Origin: UBA12018 sp051656605
Lineage (GTDB): Bacteria; Bacteroidota; Bacteroidia; Bacteroidales; CAMTPD01
NCBI GenBank assembly: GCA_051656605.1
Contig: JBOGCF010000043.1
Span: forward strand, 62,001-126,000
Direction of reading: 5' to 3'
DNA: 64,000 nucleotides
Position 1 is the first letter of the stretch. Every line of letters begins with the position of its first letter. The notes under the pieces were generated by a model, which searched no databases, was not told the origin of the DNA, and saw nothing but the letters and a program-made list of their open reading frames with translations. Shown in pieces: positions 26,570-35,235 of the stretch. A program made the position numbers and the translations under genes.

Positions 26570-26605
26570 AAATCGTCAGATCGCCATCGGACGATTCGTT
26601 CTTTA
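26564..26605 (+). terminator. Terminator of the SDR/barrel operon
   Basis: AAGAACaaATCGTC (26564-26577) pairs with GACGATtcGTTCTT (26590-26603). A short AGGTTT/AAACCT palindrome follows at 26608-26625. The remaining 180 bp up to the arginine decarboxylase show nothing else. Confidence 0.75.
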
Positions 26606-26802
26606 TTAGGTTTTTATACAAACCTCATTAGCTTTTTTCGGAGTCATAGTAAGGTTTTTGGGAGGAGAAAACACCAAGAGAATTCGCATTATTACTGAAC
26701 AATCGGGAGGGGGAGTTGTTTTTCTAACAGATTACAGAAAATAACCAGTCGTCTTATCTTAAAAACTGGAAGTAAACTAGTAGGAAATCTCGATAAGTTC
26801 GT

Positions 26803-26810
26803 TATTTTTG
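26803..26810 (+). promoter_or_regulatory. -7 box of the arginine decarboxylase gene
   Basis: TATTTTTG matches TAnnTTTG, 36 nt before ATG 26847. No clear -33 box. Its position rules against an alternative TTG start at 26808. Confidence 0.45.
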
Positions 26811-26846
26811 TACTCAACAATTCTAATTAGTAATTTAATATTTGAA

Positions 26847-27383
26847 ATGACGAAGAAAGTTGGAAATCTAATCCCAAACACATTCTTTATCACTAAAGGA
26901 AGTGGGGAGTCTGATCTTGAGAAGCATGCAGGATCATATCACATGGCGTTGTATGATGCAGGGATCTCAGACTTTAATATTATGACTTACTCGTCGGTTC
27001 TACCGGCAACTGCACACATCATCACCATGGATGAGATTGATCTTCCTCCATTTGGTTCAGAGATGAAAACAATTATGTCCGTGTCTCACGGGTATCAAGA
27101 TGAGTTCGTGTCGGCAGGTGTTGTATACGCTTGGATGTACAAGGATGAGAACTTTGATGAGAAAGTAGGCGGATTGGTTTGTGAGGTAAGCGGTCGTTAC
27201 CGTATCGAAGAGCTTGAGTCTCGTTTGATTCGTGTAATCAACGATTTGCACCAAAAAACATACAGCCAGTATTATTTGGGAGAACTTAACTTCATAACGG
27301 AAGGTATCACAATCGAAAAGAGATACGGAACGGCTCTTGCTGCTCTTTGTTTCGTAGATTTCTTGCTTCCAGACGCTGAGTAA
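26847..27383 (+). CDS. Pyruvoyl-dependent arginine decarboxylase
   Basis: Decarboxylates arginine to agmatine, entry point to polyamines. 178 residues from ATG 26847 (MTKKVGNLIPNTFFITKG). The proenzyme self-cleaves at a Ser-Ser bond, here in MTYSSVLPATA at Ser49-Ser50, with Ser50 becoming the pyruvoyl group. Glu in LGELNFITEG fits the catalytic acid. The architecture matches archaeal/chlamydial-type PvlArgDC rather than the PLP-dependent SpeA. It stands alone between two terminators, so regulation is by its own promoter. Assignment is solid; downstream agmatine enzymes are not in the window. Confidence 0.93.
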   Translation: MTKKVGNLIPNTFFITKGSGESDLEKHAGSYHMALYDAGISDFNIMTYSSVLPATAHIITMDEIDLPPFGSEMKTIMSVSHGYQDEFVSAGVVYAWMYKDENFDEKVGGLVCEVSGRYRIEELESRLIRVINDLHQKTYSQYYLGELNFITEGITIEKRYGTALAALCFVDFLLPDAE

Positions 27384-27407
27384 TTCTGAAAGAGACAAAC
27401 GATAGTT

Positions 27408-27453
27408 AAGCTGTCTGTCTTTACCTACTACGGTAAAGCAGGCAGCTTTTTTT
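27408..27453 (+). terminator. Terminator of the arginine decarboxylase gene
   Basis: AAGCTGTCTGTCTTTACC (27408-27425) pairs with GGTAAAGCAGGCAGCTT (27432-27448) with few mismatches, followed by T7. Confidence 0.9.
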
Positions 27454-27476
27454 ATGTAGATATAGAAGAAAAATAC

Positions 27477-27507
27477 TTTGATTGTACTCATTTCAAAGTT
27501 AACTTTG
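27477..27507 (+). promoter_or_regulatory. Promoter of nfo
   Basis: TTTG (27477-27480), 19 nt, then TAACTTTG (27500-27507), an exact Bacteroidetes promoter pattern. The nfo ATG follows 26 nt later. Confidence 0.7.
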
Positions 27508-27532
27508 TTGTCTAATATAAAAACAAAGAACA

Positions 27533-28381
27533 ATGAAATATATAGGGGCTCATGTGAGTGCTTCGGGAGGTGTAGAAAACGCGCCACTGAATGCTGCTGC
27601 GATAGGAGCAAAGGCTTTTGCACTGTTTACGAAGAATCAAAAACAATGGAAAGCAGCTCCGCTTACCCAAAAGAGCATCAAAGCTTTTAAAGACAACTGT
27701 GAGAAGTTTCAGTTTTCACCGGCTCAGATTCTTCCGCACGATAGCTATCTGATCAACCTGGGACATCCCGAAGAGGAGGGATTGACTAAGTCGCGAGAGG
27801 CTTTTCTTGATGAGATGCAACGCTGCGAACAGCTAGGGCTTGATCGTCTTAATTTCCATCCGGGCAGCCACTTGAAGAAAATGACCGAAGAGGAGTGTTT
27901 GACTCGTATCGCCGAGTCGATTAACTTGACGCTGGATAAAACGAACGGTGTGATGGCTGTAATTGAGAACACGGCCGGACAAGGCTCTAATCTTGGTTAC
28001 AAATTCGAGCAGTTGGCTTATATCATCGACCGTGTCGAAGATAAGTCGCGCGTGGGAGTTTGCCTTGATACGGCACATACTTTGGCTTCGGGCTACGACC
28101 TTACTACGCGTATGGCTATCGACGAAACATTTCGCGAGTTTGAGGAAATTGTAGGTTTTCAGTATCTTAAAGGGATGCATATCAACGATTCGAAAAAAGA
28201 ACTGGCCACCCGTGTAGACCGTCACGACAGCTTAGGTAAAGGCTTTATGGGAATGGAGGTTTTTGATTTCATCATGAACGATGATCGTTTTGATAACATT
28301 CCGCTTATTCTCGAAACCCCAGACGAATCGTTGTGGGCTGAAGAAATTCAGTTGCTATATTCATTACAACGAAATCAATAA
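27533..28381 (+). CDS. nfo: Deoxyribonuclease IV (AP endonuclease)
   Basis: Base-excision repair enzyme cutting 5' to abasic sites with a trinuclear Zn centre. 282 residues in a TIM barrel. Ligand motifs are visible: IGAHVSASGG (first His), NFHPGSHLK, IENTAGQGSNLG (Glu), GVCLDTAHTLASGYD, MHINDSKKELATRVDRHDSLGKG, and LETPDES with the last Glu. It starts close behind its own promoter. The following hairpin separates it from the ATP-grasp gene. Confidence 0.97.
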   Translation: MKYIGAHVSASGGVENAPLNAAAIGAKAFALFTKNQKQWKAAPLTQKSIKAFKDNCEKFQFSPAQILPHDSYLINLGHPEEEGLTKSREAFLDEMQRCEQLGLDRLNFHPGSHLKKMTEEECLTRIAESINLTLDKTNGVMAVIENTAGQGSNLGYKFEQLAYIIDRVEDKSRVGVCLDTAHTLASGYDLTTRMAIDETFREFEEIVGFQYLKGMHINDSKKELATRVDRHDSLGKGFMGMEVFDFIMNDDRFDNIPLILETPDESLWAEEIQLLYSLQRNQ

Positions 28382-28391
28382 TATAAAATAG

Positions 28392-28429
28392 CTGCCCGAA
28401 ATGATGCTGCAAATCATCGTTTCGGGCAG
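28392..28429 (+). terminator. Strong hairpin after nfo
   Basis: CTGCCCGAAATGAT (28392-28405) pairs with ATCATCGTTTCGGGCAG (28413-28429). No T-run follows, so it may be a weak terminator or a processing/stability hairpin between nfo and the next gene. Confidence 0.6.
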
Positions 28430-28454
28430 TCGCTATTGAAGCGAATAGATAACG

Positions 28455-29705
28455 ATGAACCCAAGACTTTTTTATTTCAATTCGGACAATGACTTGGCTG
28501 TTGCCAATAAAAGTCCGTATTATATGCCTCCGGCTCGTATTGTAAAAATGAAGCGAGACTTGGCTGTACTGCCGGTTTACTTTGCTCGGGAAAACGATCT
28601 CGTTGCCGTAGAAGCTTTGCCCAATGATCAGTTTATTGCTTCTTTATCAGAAGTGCTCGACTATCAGGTTGATTATCGGACTTTGGCTGATATCGAGGCT
28701 ACAGAGCTTCCTAGACTTACGTTTCTGCATCCTTGGGGGTGGAGTCCGTCTTCACACTTGGCTTTGGCACCACTCAAATCGTATTGCGATGAGACGTTTC
28801 AGTCGCATCCGGTTGCACAATGGAGCGACAAGCACTACGAGATATACGGCAAAGGTATTGTGGTAGATGTATTGCCTCGTATTTTGGAACGATTGGCTCC
28901 TTATCAAATTAATTTTATTCCGAAACGCTGTTCGTCGATCGAAGAGATTGAGCAAGAAGCTGCCCTGCGTAGTGTGGTGGTGAAGGCTCCTTGGTCGGGT
29001 GCAGGTAAGGGGGTGCGTTTTATGCACCGCGAACTTACACGTTTCGAACGGGAGTGGAGTAAGGGGGTGCTCAAGCAACAAGGTTTTGTAACAGTAGCAA
29101 CACTTGTGGAAAAGGTACACGACTTTGCCATGCAGTTTTATATACATCCCGATGGAGCGATCGAGTATCTGGGCATCTCTCTTTTCTTTACCAACGAGCA
29201 CGGTGCTTATATAGGTAACCATGTGATGAGTCAGCCCGAATTATACACAGCTCTAAAGAGTTATTCGGATGAAACGATTCTTTCCGAAGCTTTTGACGAA
29301 GAGTTTGCAACCATTCGTGATACCTATTTGTCGATTCTACCCGAGTTGATAGGTCGTAACTACTGTGGTTACTTCGGTATAGATATGATGCTGATACGTG
29401 ATAGCGACAAAAGCATTCGCATTCATCCGATGGTAGAGATCAATCTGCGTTGCAACATGGGAATCTTAAGTAGTGAAGTTTACAATCGTATTGTGCATCC
29501 GAAGGCTAAAGGGCGAATGATTATCGACCATGCTCCATCGGCCCCGGCATTGCATGCGAAGCTGAATGAATTGAAGCTAGAACACCCTGCTGTAATTGCC
29601 AAAGGAAAGGTGCAGTCGGGCTTCTTCGCACTTACTCCGGTTTGTGACGATTCACTTTATTGTGCTTATCTGATCTTAGATAATACCGATGCATTACAAG
29701 AATAA
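28455..29705 (+). CDS. Uncharacterised ATP-grasp-like protein
   Basis: 416 residues, no signal peptide. The middle carries VVVKAPWSGAGKGVRF, resembling the phosphate-gripping Gly-rich loop of ATP-grasp ligases. Near residue 325 HPMVEINLRCNMG resembles the terminal metal-binding E-x-N-x-R element. The N-terminal 130 residues (RLFYFNSDNDLAVANKSPYY) would be a substrate domain and match nothing I know. ATP-grasp enzymes join a carboxylate to an amine or thiol through an acyl-phosphate, so an unknown ligation is likely. It lies between nfo and a glycosyltransferase with no informative partner. Fold moderately sure, function unknown. Confidence 0.65.
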   Translation: MNPRLFYFNSDNDLAVANKSPYYMPPARIVKMKRDLAVLPVYFARENDLVAVEALPNDQFIASLSEVLDYQVDYRTLADIEATELPRLTFLHPWGWSPSSHLALAPLKSYCDETFQSHPVAQWSDKHYEIYGKGIVVDVLPRILERLAPYQINFIPKRCSSIEEIEQEAALRSVVVKAPWSGAGKGVRFMHRELTRFEREWSKGVLKQQGFVTVATLVEKVHDFAMQFYIHPDGAIEYLGISLFFTNEHGAYIGNHVMSQPELYTALKSYSDETILSEAFDEEFATIRDTYLSILPELIGRNYCGYFGIDMMLIRDSDKSIRIHPMVEINLRCNMGILSSEVYNRIVHPKAKGRMIIDHAPSAPALHAKLNELKLEHPAVIAKGKVQSGFFALTPVCDDSLYCAYLILDNTDALQE

Positions 29706-29754
29706 TAGAAGCTCATACTAAATAATCGGTATTTTTTTACGACAAATAGCGGTT

Positions 29755-29787
29755 ATTGCGTTTTTCTGGTTTGTTTTGTTATATTTG
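29755..29787 (+). promoter_or_regulatory. Candidate promoter of the glycosyltransferase/pyrC unit
   Basis: TATATTTG (29780-29787) is an exact -7 match; TTG (29755-29757) lies 22 nt upstream. The leader would be about 60 nt. Confidence 0.5.
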
Positions 29788-29853
29788 TTTATTCATTGAA
29801 ACAAAATACCGAATAAACACTTTAGGTGAATATATAATTATATAGAGAAGCTC

Positions 29854-30606
29854 ATGAAGTCTGACAGCTTAGTAATCATACCGACATACAACGAAATCGA
29901 GAACATCGAGAACATCATTCATACAGTAAAAAAGCTGCCAAAGGCTTTTGATATACTTATTATAGATGATGGTTCGCCCGATGGAACAGCCAAAGCAGTA
30001 AAGAGTCTGCAAGAAAAATATGTCGATACCCTTTTTATCATCGAGAGAGCAGGAAAACAAGGATTGGGTACTGCCTATATTTGTGGGTTCGAATGGGCTT
30101 TGAAACATGGTTATGACTATGTTTTTGAGATGGATGCCGACTTTTCGCACAATCCGGCAGATTTGCTAAAGCTGTATAATGCATGTGCAAATGAAGGGAA
30201 TGATGTTGCTATTGGCTCTCGATATAGCAATGGCGTGAACGTTGTAAACTGGCCGCTTTCGCGCGTGTTGATGTCGTATTTTGCTTCTGTATATGTGCGT
30301 TTTGTGACCGGTATGGAAATTGCCGATACAACAGCCGGCTTCAAGTGCTATCGACGTAAAGTGTTGGAAACAATCGATCTCAATAAAATCCATTTCAAAG
30401 GATATGCTTTCCAAATCGAAATGAAATATGCTGCATATAAATGTGGCTTTAAACTGACCGAAGTGCCGATCATTTTTATCAATAGAATATTGGGCGTATC
30501 TAAAATGAATTCGTCGATATTCGGTGAAGCACTTTTCGGTGTTCTTAAACTTCGCTTGTGGGCCCTTTGCGGAAAATTTCCTCACAAGAGAAGTTCCTCA
30601 AACTAA
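29854..30606 (+). CDS. Polyprenol-phosphate glycosyltransferase, GT2 (DPM1-like)
   Basis: 250-residue family 2 glycosyltransferase of the dolichyl/polyprenyl-phosphate mannose synthase type, which loads a sugar onto a lipid carrier at the inner membrane. Motifs: IIPTYNEIENIE, LIIDDGSPDGT, EMDADFSHNP (DxD-like metal site), IGSRYSNG, and a C-terminal acceptor region ending KLRLWALCGKF. No C-terminal membrane helices, so it is the soluble/peripheral form. pyrC starts 50 nt later and is probably co-transcribed. The sugar donor cannot be determined from sequence. Confidence 0.9.
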   Translation: MKSDSLVIIPTYNEIENIENIIHTVKKLPKAFDILIIDDGSPDGTAKAVKSLQEKYVDTLFIIERAGKQGLGTAYICGFEWALKHGYDYVFEMDADFSHNPADLLKLYNACANEGNDVAIGSRYSNGVNVVNWPLSRVLMSYFASVYVRFVTGMEIADTTAGFKCYRRKVLETIDLNKIHFKGYAFQIEMKYAAYKCGFKLTEVPIIFINRILGVSKMNSSIFGEALFGVLKLRLWALCGKFPHKRSSSN

Positions 30607-30656
30607 CGATACAACATCGCAACGTATATTAAATCGCATACAAATCAGTGCAAATA

Positions 30657-32000
30657 ATGAAGAGTTTACTTATTAAAGACGCAACAATGGTCAATGAGGG
30701 GAAAAAACAAACAGCCTCTGTATTGATCAAAGGGAATCGAATAGAACGTGTTTATACCGGAGAAGTTCCGGCAGAAGCATTGACAGCCGATCAAGTGATT
30801 GATGCAACCGGATTGTTGCTTCTTCCCGGTGTTATCGACGATCAGGTGCATTTTCGTGAACCGGGTCTTACACATAAAGGAGAGATCTTTACCGAAAGCC
30901 GTGCGGCTGTAGCGGGAGGGGTGACTTCGTTTATGGATATGCCAAATACCAAACCTCAGACTACAACTATCGAAAATCTCGATGCAAAGTTTAACAGAGC
31001 GGCAGAGGTTTCCTTGGCAAACTATTCGTTCTTCTTCGGTGCTACAAACGATAACATGGACGAGATCAAACGCCTTGACAAAACGCGTGTGCCGGGATTA
31101 AAACTATTCATGGGATCTTCTACCGGAAATATGTTGGTAGATAACGAAGAGACGCTGGGCCGTATCTTTAGTGAGTCGGGTTTGATTATTGCCGTACATG
31201 CTGAAGAGGAGTCGGTAATCAAACGCAATATTGAAACATTCACTTCGCAATATGGCGAAGATCTTGATATCTCTTTCCACTCAAAAATCAGAAGCGAGGA
31301 AGCTTGCTATAAGTCATCTTCAAAAGCAGCTGCTTTGGCAAAGAAATATGGTGGCAGATTACACATCTTGCATCTTTCTACAGCGAAAGAGCTCGAGTTG
31401 CTGTCGAATGGTCCACTTGAAGAAAAACAAATTACAGGAGAGGTTTGCGTACACCACTTGTGGTTTACCGATGCCGACTATGCAACATATGGCAACCGCA
31501 TCAAATGGAATCCGTCTATCAAAACAGAGACAGACAGAGATGCATTGATTGAAGCGGTAAATAATGGAACCATCGATATTGTTGCGACCGACCATGCTCC
31601 ACACCTTTTGCCAGAAAAAGAAGGAAGCTGTTTGAAGGCTGCATCGGGAGGTCCTTTGGTACAGCACTCATTGGTGACCATGCTCGAATTGGCTCGTCAA
31701 GGCAAGTTTACTGTAGAAAAGGTTGTTGAGGTGATGGCGCATCGTCCGGCTCAATTATTCCATATCGAAGAGAGAGGTTTTATCAGAGAAGGATACTATG
31801 CCGATCTTGTGCTTGTAGCTCCGGAGTCGGAGTGGACGGTAGCTCCTGAGAATATTCTTTACAAGTGTGGATGGTCTCCTTTCGAAGGATTTACGTTCCA
31901 CAATAAAGTGCATACTACGTTGATCAACGGAGAAGTTGCATACAGCAATGGTGAGGTTAATGATTCAGTGCGCGGAATGGAAGTGAAGTACAATCACTAA
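30657..32000 (+). CDS. pyrC: Dihydroorotase
   Basis: Zinc amidohydrolase closing carbamoyl-aspartate to dihydroorotate in pyrimidine synthesis. 447 residues from ATG 30657; the upstream in-frame GTG (30648) is less likely. Motifs: DDQVHFREPGLTHKGE, LKLFMGSSTGNM (region of the carbamylated Lys), HILHLSTAKEL, and ATDHAPHLLPEK. The usual first metal ligand His of the HxH motif is Gln63 here (DDQVH rather than DxHVH); I recall the same change in other Bacteroidetes dihydroorotases, so it is probably functional with altered metal use. A bidirectional hairpin ends the unit. Confidence 0.93.
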   Translation: MKSLLIKDATMVNEGKKQTASVLIKGNRIERVYTGEVPAEALTADQVIDATGLLLLPGVIDDQVHFREPGLTHKGEIFTESRAAVAGGVTSFMDMPNTKPQTTTIENLDAKFNRAAEVSLANYSFFFGATNDNMDEIKRLDKTRVPGLKLFMGSSTGNMLVDNEETLGRIFSESGLIIAVHAEEESVIKRNIETFTSQYGEDLDISFHSKIRSEEACYKSSSKAAALAKKYGGRLHILHLSTAKELELLSNGPLEEKQITGEVCVHHLWFTDADYATYGNRIKWNPSIKTETDRDALIEAVNNGTIDIVATDHAPHLLPEKEGSCLKAASGGPLVQHSLVTMLELARQGKFTVEKVVEVMAHRPAQLFHIEERGFIREGYYADLVLVAPESEWTVAPENILYKCGWSPFEGFTFHNKVHTTLINGEVAYSNGEVNDSVRGMEVKYNH

Positions 32001-32031
32001 TTGATCTACGCGGATCATTATTTAGATAAAT

Positions 32032-32088
32032 AAAAGTAGCTAACAGTCGTTTTCAATAAAAAGAAAATTGAATTGTTAGCTACTTTTT
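32032..32088. terminator. Bidirectional terminator between pyrC and mltF
   Basis: AAAAGTAGCTAACA (32032-32045) pairs with TGTTAGCTACTTTT (32074-32087). It serves convergent genes, and the stop codon of the lytic transglycosylase (32078-32076) lies inside its right arm. Confidence 0.9.
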
Positions 32089-33491
32089 GTTTTATAGTAT
32101 TTGTAGCGGTCTACTACTTCCCGTACATATTTGTATGTTTCCGTACCACGTAGATAGCCGTGTTTACATACAGGGTCGTTGTAGTATTTCGGATCGCTTT
32201 TGAGTTTGATAAACTCTTCCACATTACCATCCCATACATTGGGATTCTTACCATACTTTTCGGCCAGTCGCTGCGCATCATAAACGTGTCCGATTCCCGC
32301 ATTATAGGCGGCTAGGGTAAACTTTATGATCTCTTCCGGGTCTGTTATCTCCGAAAAGCCGTTTCTAAATCGTTTTAAGATTTCTACACCACCTTTGATG
32401 GATGTTTCGGGGTTCAAGACATCTTGCCTCGACATGCCAATTCCTTTAGCAGTGCGAGGCATGATGCCCATAACTCCTTCTGCTCCGGCCCAAGATGCAG
32501 CTTGGGGTTTGAAGCGAGATTCTTGATATCCGATAGAAGCGATAAGTTGCCATTCCCAACCCAAGTTTGACGCATACTTTTTAAAGTATTTATCAAAAGG
32601 TGAAATCATTCCGTTGAGAATAGGTAGTACCTCGTAATCATCGGGTAACTTGCTTAGCTCAAAATATCGTTTCACAATCGCTTTGTAACGCGTCGTGTTT
32701 TTATTCTTTTCAAACCAGCTGTTGATTGAATCGGCCAATGCAGGAGAATTCTTCGAAACAGCCCAAGAAGAGCGTTGAGGAAAACTCACCTTGAGGTCTA
32801 CATCAATATTCTTGTAATAGGTTTTGTTGAGCTTGGCAATCAGATCGTCACTAACCGTGTATTTGATTTGTCCCAGCGATACCATTTCGATCAGGTCTTC
32901 AGTGGTGATTGTATCCTTTTCGATGTCTTTGATAATGATACCACCTCCTAGTTCACTGTTTAAGTTTTTGAGGCGCTCGTGGTGTTTGGTGTCGTGTTTT
33001 ACGTACACCTCTTTGCCAATTAGTTCTGTTACATCTTTGAGTAGCGTATCTTTTCTCTCGTTACGCTGTACCAATACTTGGCTGGTTACAATCTCACGTC
33101 CGCAATAGATAACTTTATTCTTGAGTTGGTTGGTTACCGGAATGTTATACATGATAACATCACCTTCGCCATTCAACAACATTTCTGTCAATTTATTGGG
33201 GTTTTCGGCCACTTTAATGTTGAGCTTGAGTCCGTGACTATCTGCAAAGTCTTGCATCATCTCATATTCATAACCCATGGGCTGCATTTTGTACTGAAAG
33301 TACGAAACGGAGCTATAAAGCGTAATGGCCGTGATTTCGCCTTGTGCCTTTATCTGGTCAAAATCTGAAAAAGAGGTTTCTTCCTCTTGTTCTTGATTAT
33401 TTTGCTCGGTCTGCTTGTTTTGGCAAGCAGAAAGTGAGCAGATCAAGGATAGAAAAAGAAAACCTCTTTGTATTGTTTTATTCAATGTCAT
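32076..33491 (-). CDS. mltF: MltF-like lytic murein transglycosylase, lipoprotein
   Basis: 471-residue lipoprotein (lipobox LSAC) with two domains: residues 50-275 a family 3 solute-binding-like module (AENPNKLTEMLLNGEGDV), then a lysozyme-like SLT domain from about 300 (IASIGYQESRFKPQA, with the catalytic Glu, and MPRTAKGIGM, AAYNAGIGHVYDA). The layout is that of MltF, which cleaves peptidoglycan glycan strands at the outer membrane. rlmD lies 20 nt upstream on the same strand, so the two are likely co-transcribed. Confidence 0.92.
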   Translation of the reverse strand: MTLNKTIQRGFLFLSLICSLSACQNKQTEQNNQEQEEETSFSDFDQIKAQGEITAITLYSSVSYFQYKMQPMGYEYEMMQDFADSHGLKLNIKVAENPNKLTEMLLNGEGDVIMYNIPVTNQLKNKVIYCGREIVTSQVLVQRNERKDTLLKDVTELIGKEVYVKHDTKHHERLKNLNSELGGGIIIKDIEKDTITTEDLIEMVSLGQIKYTVSDDLIAKLNKTYYKNIDVDLKVSFPQRSSWAVSKNSPALADSINSWFEKNKNTTRYKAIVKRYFELSKLPDDYEVLPILNGMISPFDKYFKKYASNLGWEWQLIASIGYQESRFKPQAASWAGAEGVMGIMPRTAKGIGMSRQDVLNPETSIKGGVEILKRFRNGFSEITDPEEIIKFTLAAYNAGIGHVYDAQRLAEKYGKNPNVWDGNVEEFIKLKSDPKYYNDPVCKHGYLRGTETYKYVREVVDRYKYYKTKSS

Positions 33492-33511
33492 TTACAATGT
33501 TCTAAGTCAAC

Positions 33512-34921
33512 TCAACGTCGCTCCAGCAACACAACATTTTCTACGTGGTGTGTGTGTGGGAACATATCAACAGGTCGTACTTTCTTCACTTTATACGCCT
33601 CATCAAGAAGAGCCAAGTCGCGTGCTTGTGTAGCCGGATTACAGCTTACATACACGATACGTTTCGGTTCTGCAAATAAGATCGTCTTGATTACATCATC
33701 GTGCATACCTGCGCGAGGTGGGTCGGTGATGATTACATCCGGACGGCCATATTGGTTGATAAAGTCTTGTGTAAGGATATCTTTCATATCTCCGGCAAAG
33801 AACAAGGTGTTCTCAATATTGTTGATTTGAGAGTTAACCTTAGCATCTTCAATTGCATCCGGAACGTATTCGATACCGATAACACGTTTGGCTTGGTGCG
33901 CTACAAAGTTTGCAATAGTACCTGTACCGGTGTAAAGGTCATAAACCAATTCTTCGCCGGTAAGTTCTGCAAACTCACGTGTGATTTTATATAGGTTGTA
34001 AGCTTGTTTACTGTTTGTTTGATAGAAAGACTTAGGTCCTACCTTGAAGTTCAAACCTTCCATCTCTTCGATGATATGATCTTTACCTTTAAATACAATT
34101 ACGTCTTGGTCAGAAATTGTATCGTTACATTTCTGATTAATTACGTACATCAAAGATGTAATTTCAGGGAATGTATCGGCCAAATGCTGTAGTACGGCTT
34201 CACGCTTTTCTACATCTTCGTGGTAGAATACAACAATAAGCATCACTTCGCCGGTAGAAGCTGTACGGATGATGATATTTCTCATAAATCCTTCTTGTGC
34301 ACGCAAGTCGAAGAATGAATAGTTGTGATCAAGCGCAAACTTACGGATTTCAAGACGAATGCGGTTAGACAAGTCAGACTGCAACCAGCATTTGTTGATG
34401 TCTAGAACTTTGTCGAAACAGCCCGGGATGTGAAAGCCAAGAGCATTCATACAATCAAACTCTATGCCCGAATTCATATCAGCTTCGGTAAGCCATTTTT
34501 TGTTTGAGAACGTAAACTCCAACTTGTTACGGTAGAATTCTGTTTGCTCAGATCCTAAGATTGGCAATACTTCTTCCATTTCGATCTTACCAATACGAGT
34601 AAGATTGTCCATAACTTGTTTTTGTTTGTATTTCAATTGGTCGGCATAGTGAATGTGCTGCCATTTGCAACCACCGCAAATACCAAAGTGCTCGCAAAAA
34701 GGAACGGCTCTGTTTGCCGCATATTCATGAAATTTTACCACTTTGCCTTCCGCGTAGTTTTTCTTTCTGCGTGATAGCTTCAAGTCTACTACGTCGCCCG
34801 GAGCCACAAAGGGAACAAAAATAACCATGTCGTCAATCTTAGCGATAGCCTTACCTTCGGCTGCAACATCTGTAATTGTAATGTTCTCCACTATAGGGAG
34901 TTGTTTCTTCTTTCGTGCCAA
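33512..34921 (-). CDS. rlmD: 23S rRNA uracil-C5-methyltransferase, RlmD/RumA family
   Basis: SAM-dependent RNA methyltransferase. 469 residues: an N-terminal TRAM RNA-binding domain, then Cys ligands of a 4Fe-4S cluster (PFCEHFGICGGCKWQ and a distal Cys), then the class I methyltransferase with DLYTGTGTIANF (SAM loop), TDPPRAGMH and the catalytic VYVSCNPATQARDL. In Bacteroidetes a single RumA-like enzyme may methylate more than one uracil, so the site (U1939-equivalent) is inferred from family. Upstream partner of mltF. Confidence 0.9.
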   Translation of the reverse strand: MARKKKQLPIVENITITDVAAEGKAIAKIDDMVIFVPFVAPGDVVDLKLSRRKKNYAEGKVVKFHEYAANRAVPFCEHFGICGGCKWQHIHYADQLKYKQKQVMDNLTRIGKIEMEEVLPILGSEQTEFYRNKLEFTFSNKKWLTEADMNSGIEFDCMNALGFHIPGCFDKVLDINKCWLQSDLSNRIRLEIRKFALDHNYSFFDLRAQEGFMRNIIIRTASTGEVMLIVVFYHEDVEKREAVLQHLADTFPEITSLMYVINQKCNDTISDQDVIVFKGKDHIIEEMEGLNFKVGPKSFYQTNSKQAYNLYKITREFAELTGEELVYDLYTGTGTIANFVAHQAKRVIGIEYVPDAIEDAKVNSQINNIENTLFFAGDMKDILTQDFINQYGRPDVIITDPPRAGMHDDVIKTILFAEPKRIVYVSCNPATQARDLALLDEAYKVKKVRPVDMFPHTHHVENVVLLERR

Positions 34922-35020
34922 TTTATTATATGCTATATATGTTCGAAAATCAAATCAATTGGGGCTTTCAATCTGTCTCTTAAAAAGTTCAGATGGGAAA
35001 ACACCTTCTTCTTCAAGATG

Positions 35021-35028
35021 CAAAGTTA
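35021..35028 (-). promoter_or_regulatory. Candidate -7 box of rlmD-mltF
   Basis: Minus-strand TAACTTTGC fits TAnnTTTG, about 100 nt before the rlmD ATG. No good -33 box at the standard distance. Confidence 0.35.
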
Positions 35029-35087
35029 TTCAAATCCTTTTCCAATCCATGTTATATGTTGCTAAACATGAAATTTGTTTGCCTTTT

Positions 35088-35120
35088 TTTGCACACGTTT
35101 AAACAATTTATCTATCTTCG
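35088..35120 (+). promoter_or_regulatory. Candidate promoter of ppdK
   Basis: TTTG (35088-35091), 21 nt, then TATCTTCG (35113-35120), one base off TAnnTTTG. Leader about 110 nt. The 314-bp rlmD/ppdK divergent region shows nothing else. Confidence 0.35.
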
Positions 35121-35235
35121 TTCTTATAGAAAAAACCGTATACCACGCGTAAATAAAGCGATTGACCGTTATATATCAACTGTGAGAATCACAAAAGTGC
35201 TGGTATATTGAATGTTGAAAAAACTTTAAATCATT

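Noticed and set aside
27057..27623. 188-codon minus-strand ORF over the arginine decarboxylase
   Set aside because: Crosses the terminator at 27408-27453 and overlaps two real genes; no family features.
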